NCBI GenBank assembly: GCA_964400285.1
Contig: CAYNTK010000004.1
Span: 186,001-250,000 of the forward strand
Reading direction: 5' to 3'
Source of the DNA: FEN-1279 sp964400285
GTDB taxonomy: Bacteria > Bacteroidota > Ignavibacteria > Tepidaquicellales > Tepidaquicellaceae
DNA: 64,000 nt
A program made the translations under genes and the position numbers. Below are positions 34,904 through 44,689 of the stretch, one piece after another. Under the pieces are notes generated by a model, which saw only the letters and a list, made by a program, of their open reading frames with translations, was not told the DNA's origin and ran no database searches. Each line of letters starts with the position of its first letter. Position 1 is the first letter of the stretch.

Positions 34904-35783
34904 AAAAATAAAAAAAACACTCGAATTTAAAACCTCTCAAATTAAAAGTGTAAAAATAAAATACGGACTAATAGTCGGTAAAAGAATCTATGGTAATTTA
35001 TATGTTAATAATAGATTAAATTCTTTATCTGACGAAGAGAGTTTTTATAAATACTTAAAATTTGAAAACAAAGTCATAGTTGAATTAGGTTCTAATTTAG
35101 GTATATATACAATATATTTTTCCAATGCTGTGGGTATTAATGGGAAAGTTTATTCTTTCGAACCCAATCCAATTATTTTTAATTTATTAGTAAAAAATCT
35201 TAAAATAAATAATTGTTACAACGTTAAACCTTTTAACTTTGGAATAGGGGATAATGACGAAAAATTGACCTTTATCTCAAAGCAATTTGTATTTGAGACT
35301 GGTTCTTTCGATAAATCTATTCAGGAAAAATTAAAAAAAGATATATTCGGATATAAAAAATGGAACATTGATACTAAGAAACTTGATACAGTAAAGGATT
35401 TATACATAAATGAAAAGATTGACTTTATGAAAATTGATATTGAAGGTATGGAAATCGAAGCATTAAAAGGAGCTAAAAAAGTAATTATTAATGATTCTCC
35501 TGATATTTATTTAGAAATTCACGGAAAAGATAATAGTGAAAAAATCGAAAAGCTTAAAATCGTTTCTGCATTTTTAAAAGGATTGAATAAAAATTACAAT
35601 GGAATACATTTACCTGATTGTATAAATGTAAATGAAATCATTACAAATAGTATGAATATAGAATATATACACAGAAGTCATTTGTTTACTTATGATAGCT
35701 ATGCTTTTTTCTTTTCAACTGTAAATAATTTTGATTTAATCAAAAGTTATTTCGGTGATAAAAAACATTGGAGAATTAGATAG
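34887..35783 (+). CDS. FkbM-family methyltransferase
   Basis: A 298-residue SAM-dependent methyltransferase of the FkbM type: VIVELGSNLGIYTIYFS (motif I), VYSFEPNPIIFNLLVKN, and the typical IDFMKIDIEGMEIEALKGAKK block. FkbM enzymes usually O-methylate sugars or polyketides; here a methylated sugar in the repeat unit is likely. It overlaps the deacetylase gene by 17 bp and is followed closely by the heptosyltransferase-like gene. Confidence 0.85.
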   Translation: MLRLIKKIKKTLEFKTSQIKSVKIKYGLIVGKRIYGNLYVNNRLNSLSDEESFYKYLKFENKVIVELGSNLGIYTIYFSNAVGINGKVYSFEPNPIIFNLLVKNLKINNCYNVKPFNFGIGDNDEKLTFISKQFVFETGSFDKSIQEKLKKDIFGYKKWNIDTKKLDTVKDLYINEKIDFMKIDIEGMEIEALKGAKKVIINDSPDIYLEIHGKDNSEKIEKLKIVSAFLKGLNKNYNGIHLPDCINVNEIITNSMNIEYIHRSHLFTYDSYAFFFSTVNNFDLIKSYFGDKKHWRIR

Positions 35784-35786
35784 CAG

Positions 35787-36842
35787 ATGCTTTATATCCC
35801 AAAATTATTATTCTTATACTTATTATTTTTATACAAAAAATTATTTAATTGTTCATTTAATATAAAAGCAGAAGATTTTAAAAAACAAAACTTCAAAATT
35901 GCTATTATCTCCTCAGCTGGAATTGGTGACGCTCTAATGACAACCCCATTAATCACTCATATTAAAAAAATCAATCCGTTTATTAAAATAGATGTTATTA
36001 CTTATAATCGTTTAGTAAATATTTTTTATGGTAATTATTTTATTAATAATATAATATTATTTAATAAAAAAAACTTTTTTAAATTATCAATATTATTTTT
36101 TAAACTGAAAAAAAATAATTATGACATAATATTCGGTGCTCAACCTTCCAATACTCTTAATGATGCCTTTTTATCATGTTCAGCTAAATTTAATATTAAA
36201 AATGATAAAATTAACAAATCCTATTTTGAAAATAAGATTAATAAATTATATTCTGCTATCATTCCTGATTCATTTGAACGGCACAGAGTTGAATTGAATT
36301 TAGATATGTTAAGGTATTTTAATTTTAATGTTGAAACAAATCAATCTCATATATACTTCAAAGATAGTTGTATTTCAGTTGATTCTATTCTATTAAAAAA
36401 TTTAGGTATTGAATACAATAAGCAAGATTACATTTGCATCCATCCCGGTAGCGGAGGGGATTACAAAAGATGGAATATCAGTAACTTCAAAGAATTAATT
36501 GATAAAATTTATCCTAAATACAAAATCATTTTAATTGGTGGAAAGGAAGAAATTAATTTATCTTCTTATTTCAAAAACAATTCTTGTGTTTATGATTTAA
36601 TTGGAAAGTTAAATCTTTCAGAATCATATAATATCTTGAAATATTCCAAGTTGTTTATTTGTAATGACACAGGAATGATGCATTTAGCTTGTGCAGCAGA
36701 TGCAAATATAATTGCCCTTTTTGGTCCTACTAATCCCAATCACATAGGTCCATATTCATCAAAAGCAATCGTTATAAAAAAAAATAATATTAACGATATT
36801 TCTGTGGAAGACGTGTTAAATGTGATAAACAAATTTATTTAA
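35787..36842 (+). CDS. Glycosyltransferase family 9 (ADP-heptose transferase-like)
   Basis: A 351-residue GT-B protein with GIGDALMTTPLITHIKK near the N-terminus, ICIHPGSGGDYKRWN, ILIGGKEE and FICNDTGMMHLACAADANIIALFGPTNP, the signature of lipopolysaccharide heptosyltransferases WaaC/WaaF. It may build the LPS core or attach a heptose-like residue in the surface glycan. Location inside a Wzx/Wzy locus favours the latter, but this is inferred. Confidence 0.88.
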   Translation: MLYIPKLLFLYLLFLYKKLFNCSFNIKAEDFKKQNFKIAIISSAGIGDALMTTPLITHIKKINPFIKIDVITYNRLVNIFYGNYFINNIILFNKKNFFKLSILFFKLKKNNYDIIFGAQPSNTLNDAFLSCSAKFNIKNDKINKSYFENKINKLYSAIIPDSFERHRVELNLDMLRYFNFNVETNQSHIYFKDSCISVDSILLKNLGIEYNKQDYICIHPGSGGDYKRWNISNFKELIDKIYPKYKIILIGGKEEINLSSYFKNNSCVYDLIGKLNLSESYNILKYSKLFICNDTGMMHLACAADANIIALFGPTNPNHIGPYSSKAIVIKKNNINDISVEDVLNVINKFI

Positions 36843-37970
36843 TTGAAAAATAATTCAAAATATTCGATATTTCTAATTGGTTCTACCCCCCCACCTAATC
36901 ACGGAGTTTGTATTCAAAATAAAATATTATTAGATTCTAAACTTAAAAATGAATTTAATCTTATTCATATTCCAAATAGCTATAAAAAAAATATACAATC
37001 TGTTGGAACCTTTAATATTTTAGGAATACTAACAGCAATCAAAAGTTATTTTATTTTATTCCAATATTTACTAAAACTTAAAAAATGTATTGTTTATTTA
37101 ACTCTTGCTCAAAATAATATAGGTTTTATAAGAGATAGCTTCTATATTCTGATAGGAAAAATTTTTAAAAATACGAAAGTGTTAATTCATTGTAGAGGGA
37201 GTATATATTATAAGCATTATATAAATTTAAAAAAAATATTGCAAAAATATTTTGATTATGTTTATTCAAAAACAGATTATTGTATTGTTTTAGGAGATAA
37301 ACTGAAAAACATGATGAATAAATGGTTCTCTCCAAATAATACATTTGTCATTCCTAACGGAACAAATTTCACTAATAGATTTAATAAACAAGAAAAAAAA
37401 GTGTCGCCTTTGGTTTTGGGATATATTGGAATTATTTCAGAACAGAAAGGTATCTTTGATTTATTACATTCCTTCATTTATATTAAAAAAAAATTTAATG
37501 ATGTGAAATTAAATATTGCAGGTTCATTTGTTAATACCTATACTGAAAATAAAGTCAGAAATATCATTAACGAAAATAATTTAAATGATAGTATTAAATT
37601 TGTTGGAATTGTGGATGGAATAGAAAAGGAAAAATTTTATAATAGTGTTAATATTCTTTTAATGCCATCCTGGCACGAAGGTCATCCTAATGTTATTCTT
37701 GAAGCTCTTGCAAGTAAATTGCCTATAATTGCTTCGGATGTCGGAGCAATTTCTGAATCGGTTATCGAAGATTATAATGGCTTCCTAGTCCCTCCCCAAA
37801 ACATCGAATTATTTTCAGCAAAAATCGAAAAAATTATTAGTAATATTGAATTATTAAAAACTATGAGCGAGAATTCTTATAAATTATATTTGGAAAAATT
37901 CACCGAAGAAATTTATATTAATAAAATGATTAAAGCATTTAATAAAATAATAAAAAATGAGACTATCTGA
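36843..37970 (+). CDS. Glycosyltransferase family 4
   Basis: A 375-residue GT-B retaining glycosyltransferase. FLIGSTPPPNHGVCIQNK opens the acceptor domain; VIPNGTN, LGYIGIISEQKGIFDLL and PSWHEGHPNVILEALASKLP are classic GT4 motifs (the last includes the E-x7-E pair). The start is TTG at 36843, one base after the preceding stop, and fits the family N-terminus. It overlaps the acyltransferase gene by 14 bp. Confidence 0.88.
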   Translation: MKNNSKYSIFLIGSTPPPNHGVCIQNKILLDSKLKNEFNLIHIPNSYKKNIQSVGTFNILGILTAIKSYFILFQYLLKLKKCIVYLTLAQNNIGFIRDSFYILIGKIFKNTKVLIHCRGSIYYKHYINLKKILQKYFDYVYSKTDYCIVLGDKLKNMMNKWFSPNNTFVIPNGTNFTNRFNKQEKKVSPLVLGYIGIISEQKGIFDLLHSFIYIKKKFNDVKLNIAGSFVNTYTENKVRNIINENNLNDSIKFVGIVDGIEKEKFYNSVNILLMPSWHEGHPNVILEALASKLPIIASDVGAISESVIEDYNGFLVPPQNIELFSAKIEKIISNIELLKTMSENSYKLYLEKFTEEIYINKMIKAFNKIIKNETI

Positions 37971-38604
37971 TAGAAACCTTTCTTTTAAGGATTTAATAAA
38001 AGACGGTTTATCTGCAAAATGGAAAATTTATCATTTACTTTTAAGTATTATCTTAACTCCTTACTATAGATTTGTATTTTTAATTAAAGGAATTAAGTGG
38101 GGAAAAAAATGGAGATTATTCGGATTACCACTAATTCATAAATATAAAGGTAGTACAATTCAAATCGGTGATAGGTTTACATCTCGTGGCTGGTTTTTTT
38201 CAAATCCTATTGGTGTAATTAATAGAACTTTTTTAACAACTCTTAATCCCAATGCAAAAATCATTATCGGCAATAATGTTGGTATATCGGGAGCTGTTAT
38301 CAGTGCTTCTGAAGAAATAGTAATATCTGATAACACTTTAATTGGTGCGAACACTCGGATTTTCGATAATGATTTTCATTCTATTAATTATAAAAATAGA
38401 GGAGATGCTGGTGAGGAAATTAAAGCTAAAAAAGTTTTTATCGGTAAAAATGTATTAATTGGAGCTAATTGTATTATTATGAAAGGTATATCAATCGGTG
38501 ATAACTCTATTATTGGCGCAGGTAGTATTGTTAGTTGTGATGTTAGTTCTGATTCTATCTATGCTGGTAATCCTGCTCGATTTATTAAAAAAATTAACAT
38601 TTAA
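37957..38604 (+). CDS. Hexapeptide-repeat O-acetyltransferase
   Basis: A 215-residue left-handed beta-helix acyltransferase related to WcaF / maltose O-acetyltransferases: repeats such as IIIGNNVGISGAVISA and VFIGKNVLIGANCIIMKG, the catalytic-type FDNDFHSI, and the C-terminal SIVSCDVSSDSIYAGNPARFIK. It probably O-acetylates a sugar of the repeat unit. An N-terminal amphipathic or hydrophobic helix (about 25-45) could bring it to the membrane. Confidence 0.85.
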   Translation: MRLSDRNLSFKDLIKDGLSAKWKIYHLLLSIILTPYYRFVFLIKGIKWGKKWRLFGLPLIHKYKGSTIQIGDRFTSRGWFFSNPIGVINRTFLTTLNPNAKIIIGNNVGISGAVISASEEIVISDNTLIGANTRIFDNDFHSINYKNRGDAGEEIKAKKVFIGKNVLIGANCIIMKGISIGDNSIIGAGSIVSCDVSSDSIYAGNPARFIKKINI

Positions 38605-38606
38605 AT

Positions 38607-40010
38607 ATGTTTAATAAATTTATTATCTATTTCTTTTACATTTATTTAATTAGTCGATTTTTTACTGAAACTATTGGTTTATTACCGAAAGCTATTGATT
38701 TAATTGACCTCCCAATCGTGGTTATTTTAGGAATATTATTGATTATACCTAATCTGAATAAAGAATATACTATCACAGAAAAATTTGTTACAAAAGCAAC
38801 TCTTTTTTTTATTGTTATATTTGTATTATCTGTTTTAGTTAATATTGAGAATATATTTTTCCCATCAGCTATTTTATTTGCAATTGGTAATCTTGGTGGA
38901 CCAATTCTGTATTTATCGATAGAAAAATTTTCTGGAGATAAATTTTTACTTGCTGAAAAAATCGAAAAATTATTTTTAATCCTTTTAATTATTAATATAA
39001 TTATTGTCATTACTGTTAATCTTCCTGCTTTTGCTATCACAGGAAATCCAGACTTAATTTCAGGAACTTATGGTAAAAATGCATACCAGTTTTCATTATT
39101 ACTGATTATAACAGGCACTTATTTTTTAGGTAAGTTCTTTATTTATAAAAAATCTGTACTATATATACTAACTACACAGTTTTTTATTTTTGCTATCTTT
39201 TATTTAATGCAATATAGAGCCGCATTACCATTTTTTATCTTTGCTTATTTAATTGTTGTTTCTCTTTTATATAAAATAAAATTAGCAAAAATATTTATAC
39301 CAATTGTTATAATATTAATTATTTCCGTTTTTTTAGCTAATATTATTGTAGAGCAAGCTACTACCGACCTTGGATATAATATCTGGATTGAAGTTTTATC
39401 GAACCCTACGAAATTCTTAGACTATGGAAAAGCAATTTCCTATGTTCAAACTTTTAAAATGCTATTTGAAAACCCTGAATATATTACTTTCGGATGTGGC
39501 CCCGGAAATTTTTTGAGCAGAGCTTTTTATACATTCGGTTGGGATTTTGTCGCTTCTTTTCAGAAAGAAAAAGGAGTTGGTGCTTTAATTGCTCAAATAT
39601 TTAATATGAAATCTCCGCGATTTCCTGGTTTGTATTTAAAATATATTAGTGTCCAAGTAAATACCGGAAATTTTATGGGTACAGGTCAATTTTCTAATCC
39701 ACACTCGAGTTTTTTGGCAAATGCATCAGAAATTGGTTTACTTGGCTTAATTGTTGTTTCTTATTATTATATTGTTATGATAATAAAATCTATTAAATAT
39801 TTGAAATTATCTGAAAAGTATGACTCAAATCTGATCCCACTCAATATTTCTTTAGTAGCGAGTTCCATATATTTATTCTTACTCGGTTTTATTGATTGCT
39901 ATTATGAAGTCTTAAGAATGACATTGCCTTTATGGTTATTATTTTGGGTTAATTCTTATCATTATCATAGAATAAAAAATGATTTGGAAGCTCAGGGCAT
40001 TAATGATTAA
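38607..40010 (+). CDS. O-antigen polymerase/ligase-like membrane protein (Wzy)
   Basis: A 467-residue membrane protein with about 11-12 hydrophobic helices and one large hydrophilic loop (about 255-370) containing CGPGNFLSRAF and NPHSSFLANASEIG, the pattern of the Wzy/O-antigen ligase superfamily (NxHxxxL-type His motif). It is the best candidate for the polymerase that joins repeat units in the periplasm. No other candidate of this type is present in the locus. Confidence 0.82.
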   Translation: MFNKFIIYFFYIYLISRFFTETIGLLPKAIDLIDLPIVVILGILLIIPNLNKEYTITEKFVTKATLFFIVIFVLSVLVNIENIFFPSAILFAIGNLGGPILYLSIEKFSGDKFLLAEKIEKLFLILLIINIIIVITVNLPAFAITGNPDLISGTYGKNAYQFSLLLIITGTYFLGKFFIYKKSVLYILTTQFFIFAIFYLMQYRAALPFFIFAYLIVVSLLYKIKLAKIFIPIVIILIISVFLANIIVEQATTDLGYNIWIEVLSNPTKFLDYGKAISYVQTFKMLFENPEYITFGCGPGNFLSRAFYTFGWDFVASFQKEKGVGALIAQIFNMKSPRFPGLYLKYISVQVNTGNFMGTGQFSNPHSSFLANASEIGLLGLIVVSYYYIVMIIKSIKYLKLSEKYDSNLIPLNISLVASSIYLFLLGFIDCYYEVLRMTLPLWLLFWVNSYHYHRIKNDLEAQGIND

Positions 40011-40030
40011 TTGATTATTTTTATTTTGTT

Positions 40031-41245
40031 TTGATTCATAAATTTAAAATCGCAATTGTTACCGGACATTTTATGCCAGAAGTAGGATATCAAGAAGTTT
40101 ATCTTGCCAGAGCTTTTGCAAAAGCTGGTTACGAGGTAAAAGTTTTTACATCAAATATCGTTTCTCCTTCTTCAAAAAAAATATTAAGAAGTAATTATCA
40201 AATAGGTCTTAAAGTTGATGAAGAATATAATTTCTCAGTTCTAAGACTAAAATCTTTCTTTCATTTCAGAAGCATTGTCTTATGCTCTGGCCTTTATAAT
40301 CATATTAAACAATTTCAACCTGATGCCATTTTTATTATTGGATTAGCAAAATTATTCCCTGTGTCATTGTTTAAAAAAAAAATAAATTCCAAATACATTT
40401 CAATTTTTGGTGAAAATAAAGATTACAGATTTAGAGAAGGTTTAGTTAACAAAACAAAATCGATGCTACTTGATTTTGGCTTCACCCTTTTCAAAAAAAA
40501 ATATTATAAAAAAAGTATTACTGTATCTGATTTAATTGTTCTTAATGTTCCCGAAACTGAAGATTTCTTTAATAAACTTTTAAGTCCAAATTTGCTTAAT
40601 CGGTTTAATAAAATTAAATTTAATTTCTATCTTGGTTATGATAAAAATGAATTTTATTTTGATTTAGTTTCCAGGAATTTAATTAGAAAAAAATTAGGTA
40701 TTTCGGTAAAAAGCATTGTATTTATTAGTATTACAAAGGTAACAAAGAATAAAAAGATTGATAAAATTGTTGACCATATTATTGATTTGATAGAAAAAGG
40801 ATATGATATTAATTATATTATTGTCGGCTTATTAAATGATAAATATGAAATGGAAATTAGAAAAAAGATTGAAGATAGTGGACATTCTAATAATTTCTTT
40901 TTGTTTGGATTTAAAAGCCATAATGAAACAAGAAATTTTTATTGTGCTTCTGATTTAGGAATATGGACTCAAGCAGCAATTTCCATTCAAGAAGCTATGG
41001 GAACTGGGTTGAAAGTAATAATACCAAGTAAAAAAAGTCTTTCACATGTTCTAAAAGAAAAGATTAATGGATGGTATTTTAATGAAAATGAATTGTATCC
41101 AACATTACAAAACGCAATTAATTCGATTAAATATGATGTCAATTATCCCGATAATAGAAAAGATATTGCCGAACTTAATTCTTCCTATTTATCTTATGAT
41201 TATATTGCAAAAAAATTAATTGAAAAAGTTTTCGGTTTAGAGTAA
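40031..41245 (+). CDS. Glycosyltransferase family 4
   Basis: A 404-residue GT-B protein. IAIVTGHFMPEVGYQEVYLAR is a typical GT4 N-terminal block (G-rich acceptor loop), with VIVGLL-like and GIWTQAAISIQEAMGTGLKVI donor-site segments. The E-x7-E motif is incomplete because the first Glu is replaced, so activity details are uncertain. The start is TTG at 40031 (no ATG fits). Confidence 0.82.
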   Translation: MIHKFKIAIVTGHFMPEVGYQEVYLARAFAKAGYEVKVFTSNIVSPSSKKILRSNYQIGLKVDEEYNFSVLRLKSFFHFRSIVLCSGLYNHIKQFQPDAIFIIGLAKLFPVSLFKKKINSKYISIFGENKDYRFREGLVNKTKSMLLDFGFTLFKKKYYKKSITVSDLIVLNVPETEDFFNKLLSPNLLNRFNKIKFNFYLGYDKNEFYFDLVSRNLIRKKLGISVKSIVFISITKVTKNKKIDKIVDHIIDLIEKGYDINYIIVGLLNDKYEMEIRKKIEDSGHSNNFFLFGFKSHNETRNFYCASDLGIWTQAAISIQEAMGTGLKVIIPSKKSLSHVLKEKINGWYFNENELYPTLQNAINSIKYDVNYPDNRKDIAELNSSYLSYDYIAKKLIEKVFGLE

Positions 41246-41251
41246 TTTTTA

Positions 41252-42025
41252 ATGAAGTATTATTTATTTAAAGATGTTAAGATTAATATTGTAAATATTA
41301 ATTTATTACGTGTTTATGATTTTAATAGTATTTTAGAAAATTCAAATTATATTTGTATAACTGATGTTGGAAATGTTGTTAATGCTTATAGAAAAAATGT
41401 CTCATTAAAAATTGCTATTAATAATAGTCTTCTTTCTTTACCTGATGGAAGACCACTTTCTATTTATGGAAGATTACTTGGATATAAAGATATCGGAAGA
41501 ACATCCGGTGCTGATATAATGAAATGTCTTTTTAAATTATCTATCGAAAAAAATTATTCCCATTGTTTTGTTGGTGATACTGAAGATATACATATAAAAT
41601 TAAAAGAGAAATTAAACAAGGATTTTAATGGTCTAAATATTAAAGGTTTTTACAGTCCTCCTTTTATTAAATGGAGTAAAGATAAAGACGAAATGATTAT
41701 AAAAAAAATAAATAATTTTAATGCTGATTTTGTCTGGATTAGTTTTGGAGGTGGAAGGCAGGAAATTTGGATGTATGAAAATTTTAAAAAAATTAACAGA
41801 GGAATTATGATTGGCATTGGTGCTGGATTTAGATGGTTTTTAGGTGAAATTAAACAAGCCCCTCCTTTATTACAAAAATTATCTTTAGAATGGTTTTTTA
41901 GATTAGTTCAACAACCGAAAAAAATGTTTAAACGATATTTATTTACTTTACCATTTTTTTTAAAAGATACATTAGTGGAAATAATAAAAATTAAATTTAA
42001 AAAGAGAGAGGAAAAAATTTTATGA
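41252..42025 (+). CDS. WecG/TagA/CpsF-family glycosyltransferase (GT26)
   Basis: A 257-residue protein with NGR-type motif LLSLPDGRPLSIYGRLLG, RTSGADIMKCLF, CFVGDTEDI, WISFGGGRQEIWM and LEWFFRLVQQPKKMFKRYL, all diagnostic of GT26. These enzymes add N-acetylmannosaminuronic acid, N-acetylmannosamine or related sugars as the second residue on undecaprenyl-PP. The usual AxFDFLAG motif reads AGFRWFLG here, replacing the Asp. The stop overlaps the next gene as ATGA. Confidence 0.87.
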   Translation: MKYYLFKDVKINIVNINLLRVYDFNSILENSNYICITDVGNVVNAYRKNVSLKIAINNSLLSLPDGRPLSIYGRLLGYKDIGRTSGADIMKCLFKLSIEKNYSHCFVGDTEDIHIKLKEKLNKDFNGLNIKGFYSPPFIKWSKDKDEMIIKKINNFNADFVWISFGGGRQEIWMYENFKKINRGIMIGIGAGFRWFLGEIKQAPPLLQKLSLEWFFRLVQQPKKMFKRYLFTLPFFLKDTLVEIIKIKFKKREEKIL

Positions 42026-43131
42026 AAGTTCCTTTCATAGATTTGAAATTGCAGTATTCCGATATTAAGGATGAAATAAAAAACGCCATAGATAATGTCT
42101 TGGATAATTCTACTTATGTTTTAGGTAAAAGTGTCGCTGATTTTGAAAAGAGTTTTGCTGAAATTCATAACGTTGATTTTTGCTATGGGGTTTCTTCTGG
42201 AACTGACGGTAACCACCTTGTTTTATGGGCTCTTGGCATTAAACCTGGTGATGAAGTAATAATTCCTGCAAATACTTTTATAGCTACTGTCTGGGGAGCT
42301 ACTCTATGTGGTGCAAAACCTGTCTTTGTTGATTGCCATCCCGAAAGTTATAACATTGACCCGCAAAAAATTGAAGAAGCAATTTCTCCTAAAACAAAAG
42401 CTATCGTTGCAGTTCATCTTTATGGGCAACCCGCTGATATAGATGAAATAAATGAAATAGCCGAAAAATATAATCTTCTCGTTGTTGAAGATTGTGCTCA
42501 GGCCCATATTTCCGAATATAAAAATAAAAAAGTTGGTGGTTTATCTACTGCTGCCTCTTTTTCATTTTACCCAGGAAAAAATCTTGGTGCATATGGTGAG
42601 GGTGGAGCAGTGGTTACAAATGACGCCGAACTTGCTGAGAAATTCAGAATGATGAGAGACCACGGTTCTCCTAAAAAGTATGTTCACTCTATTTTTGGTA
42701 CAAATTATAGAATGGAAGGTATTCAGGGTGCAGTTTTGGGTATTAAACTTAAGTATCTTGAAAAGTGGACTGATTCCAGAAGAAAAGCCGCTAAATTATA
42801 TAATGAATTACTTAAAGATTTATCTGGGATAATATTGCCTATAGAAATGCCTTATGCTAAACATGTTTATCATTTGTTTGTTTTACAAATCGAAAGAAAA
42901 AATCGTGATTCTCTTGCTTTATTTTTAAATGAAAATGGTATTAATACAGGTCTGCATTATCCAATCCCACTACATTTACAACCTTGTTTTGAATATCTTG
43001 GTTATAAAAAAGGGGATTTTCCAGTTACGGAAAAACTCGCTTCTTCTTGTATTTCTCTTCCAATGTATCCTGAAATTAGCAGTAAACAAATCGAATACGT
43101 TTGTGAAAAAGTAAGACAATTTTTATTGTAG
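42022..43131 (+). CDS. DegT/DnrJ/EryC1-type sugar aminotransferase (second copy)
   Basis: A 369-residue PLP aminotransferase: SSGTDGNHLVLWAL, ANTFIATVWGAT, VHLYGQPADIDEI, VEDCAQAH and SFYPGKNLGAYGEGG (Schiff-base Lys). It installs an amino group on a keto-sugar nucleotide. With the oxidoreductase at 44690-45691 and the acetyltransferase at 45703-46167 it forms a second amino-sugar module like the first at 22533-25334, interrupted by the priming transferase. It is close to FdtB/QdtB-type and WlbC-type enzymes; the exact substrate is unknown. Confidence 0.9.
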   Translation: MKVPFIDLKLQYSDIKDEIKNAIDNVLDNSTYVLGKSVADFEKSFAEIHNVDFCYGVSSGTDGNHLVLWALGIKPGDEVIIPANTFIATVWGATLCGAKPVFVDCHPESYNIDPQKIEEAISPKTKAIVAVHLYGQPADIDEINEIAEKYNLLVVEDCAQAHISEYKNKKVGGLSTAASFSFYPGKNLGAYGEGGAVVTNDAELAEKFRMMRDHGSPKKYVHSIFGTNYRMEGIQGAVLGIKLKYLEKWTDSRRKAAKLYNELLKDLSGIILPIEMPYAKHVYHLFVLQIERKNRDSLALFLNENGINTGLHYPIPLHLQPCFEYLGYKKGDFPVTEKLASSCISLPMYPEISSKQIEYVCEKVRQFLL

Positions 43132-43165
43132 ATTAATATAAAGTAGGTATATTATATTAATATAA

Positions 43166-44614
43166 ATGAAAAAATTTCCTAAATATAAATACTTTTACGC
43201 ATTATGTGATTTTATTATATTAATGTTTTCTTTTTATGTAACGAGTGAATTAATTGATGAATTTATCAATTTACCTCAAAAAAGCTTTGACTTTTTCTAT
43301 CTACCTGTTTTCTCTTGTTACTTCGTAGCTTCAGTTTTATTTATTTTTATTTTTCAATATTTTAATTTATATAAAATAAATGTATTCCTAACCAGAGCTT
43401 TACAATTCGTTCAGATTTTAAAATCAATGCTATTTGGTATAATTATTTTAATTCTTATAACTTTCTTATTTAAACTCCCCTTTATACCTCAATATAGTAG
43501 AGTATTTGTTTCTATATTTAGTATAATTACTATAATAGCATTTATTATTATCAGAATATATTTATTACAAATTTTAAATTTAAGGTTATTAAGTAAAACA
43601 TTTTTAAAAAGAAAAATTGCTATCATCGGAAGTGATAAAATTGCAAAATTGCTCGCTGAAAAGTTTTTATTTGAAGAAATTGTTGGAACAAAAATTGTTG
43701 GATTTATTGATGATAATTTAAATATTGGAGATATTATTTTAAATAATTTAACTTGCCTTGGTAATATTTCTGAAATAGAAAAGATTATTAAACAACATAA
43801 AGTCGATGAAATTATAATTGCAGTAGATGATATAAATTATGAAAATATTATAAAGCTTATTGAAAAATGCACAAAACTAAATGTAAATGTTAAAATATCA
43901 TCTCCGCTTTTTGATATAATTCCTGAAAAAATTTTTGTTGAAGAATATAGTGAAATACCAGTAATTAATGTCTCATATAATTTTAATAATAATGTTGCCT
44001 TATTCTTCAAAAGGATTTTTGATTTTATTATGTCTGTTCTCTTAATTTTAATATTATCGCCACTATATATTTTAATTGCAAGTTTAATAAAATTAACAAC
44101 AAAAGAGAAAATAATATTTTCGCAAATAAGAATTGGGAAAAATGGTAAACCATTTAAATTTTATAAATTTCGTACAATGATAATGGATGAAAAAAGTGAT
44201 AAAGAAAGAAGAAATATGATGCTTAATTTTATCAAAAATGGTGAATCACAGCAAAATGGCTCTACAAAAATTATAGACGAAAAGAGAGTTACAAAAATTG
44301 GTAAGTTCCTTCGAAAATCATCTCTTGATGAACTCCCTCAATTGTTTAATGTTTTAAAAGGCGAAATGAGTTTGGTCGGTCCTCGTCCTTCTTTACCTTA
44401 TGAATATAGAAATTATGACAATTGGCAAAAAACGAGACATAATGTCGTCCCGGGGTGCACTGGTATTTGGCAGGTTTCAGGCAGGAGTAATGTTTCTTTT
44501 AAAGATTCTGTAATTATGGATATTTACTATATTAAAAATATGACACCTTGGCTTGATATTCAAATTCTACTGAAAACTATTCCTGTTATGATTTTTTTTA
44601 AAGGGGGAAAGTAG
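43166..44614 (+). CDS. Polyprenyl-phosphate sugar phosphotransferase (priming enzyme, WbaP/WcaJ type)
   Basis: A 482-residue membrane protein: four to five N-terminal helices (about 8-130), a Rossmann-like CoA_binding_3 region (about 145-250), then a further helix and the catalytic Bac_transf domain with KFRTMIMDEK, SSLDELPQLFNVLKGEMSLVGPRP and PGCTGIWQVSGRS. It transfers a sugar-1-phosphate to undecaprenyl phosphate and so starts each repeat unit. Its presence together with Wzx and Wzy makes the locus a complete Wzx/Wzy-type system. Confidence 0.92.
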   Translation: MKKFPKYKYFYALCDFIILMFSFYVTSELIDEFINLPQKSFDFFYLPVFSCYFVASVLFIFIFQYFNLYKINVFLTRALQFVQILKSMLFGIIILILITFLFKLPFIPQYSRVFVSIFSIITIIAFIIIRIYLLQILNLRLLSKTFLKRKIAIIGSDKIAKLLAEKFLFEEIVGTKIVGFIDDNLNIGDIILNNLTCLGNISEIEKIIKQHKVDEIIIAVDDINYENIIKLIEKCTKLNVNVKISSPLFDIIPEKIFVEEYSEIPVINVSYNFNNNVALFFKRIFDFIMSVLLILILSPLYILIASLIKLTTKEKIIFSQIRIGKNGKPFKFYKFRTMIMDEKSDKERRNMMLNFIKNGESQQNGSTKIIDEKRVTKIGKFLRKSSLDELPQLFNVLKGEMSLVGPRPSLPYEYRNYDNWQKTRHNVVPGCTGIWQVSGRSNVSFKDSVIMDIYYIKNMTPWLDIQILLKTIPVMIFFKGGK

Positions 44615-44689
44615 TTTTTTTTATCTTATTTTTAGAAAATATTTTTAACATCTTTAATTAAAAATTTTTAACTTTAATTTAATATAAGT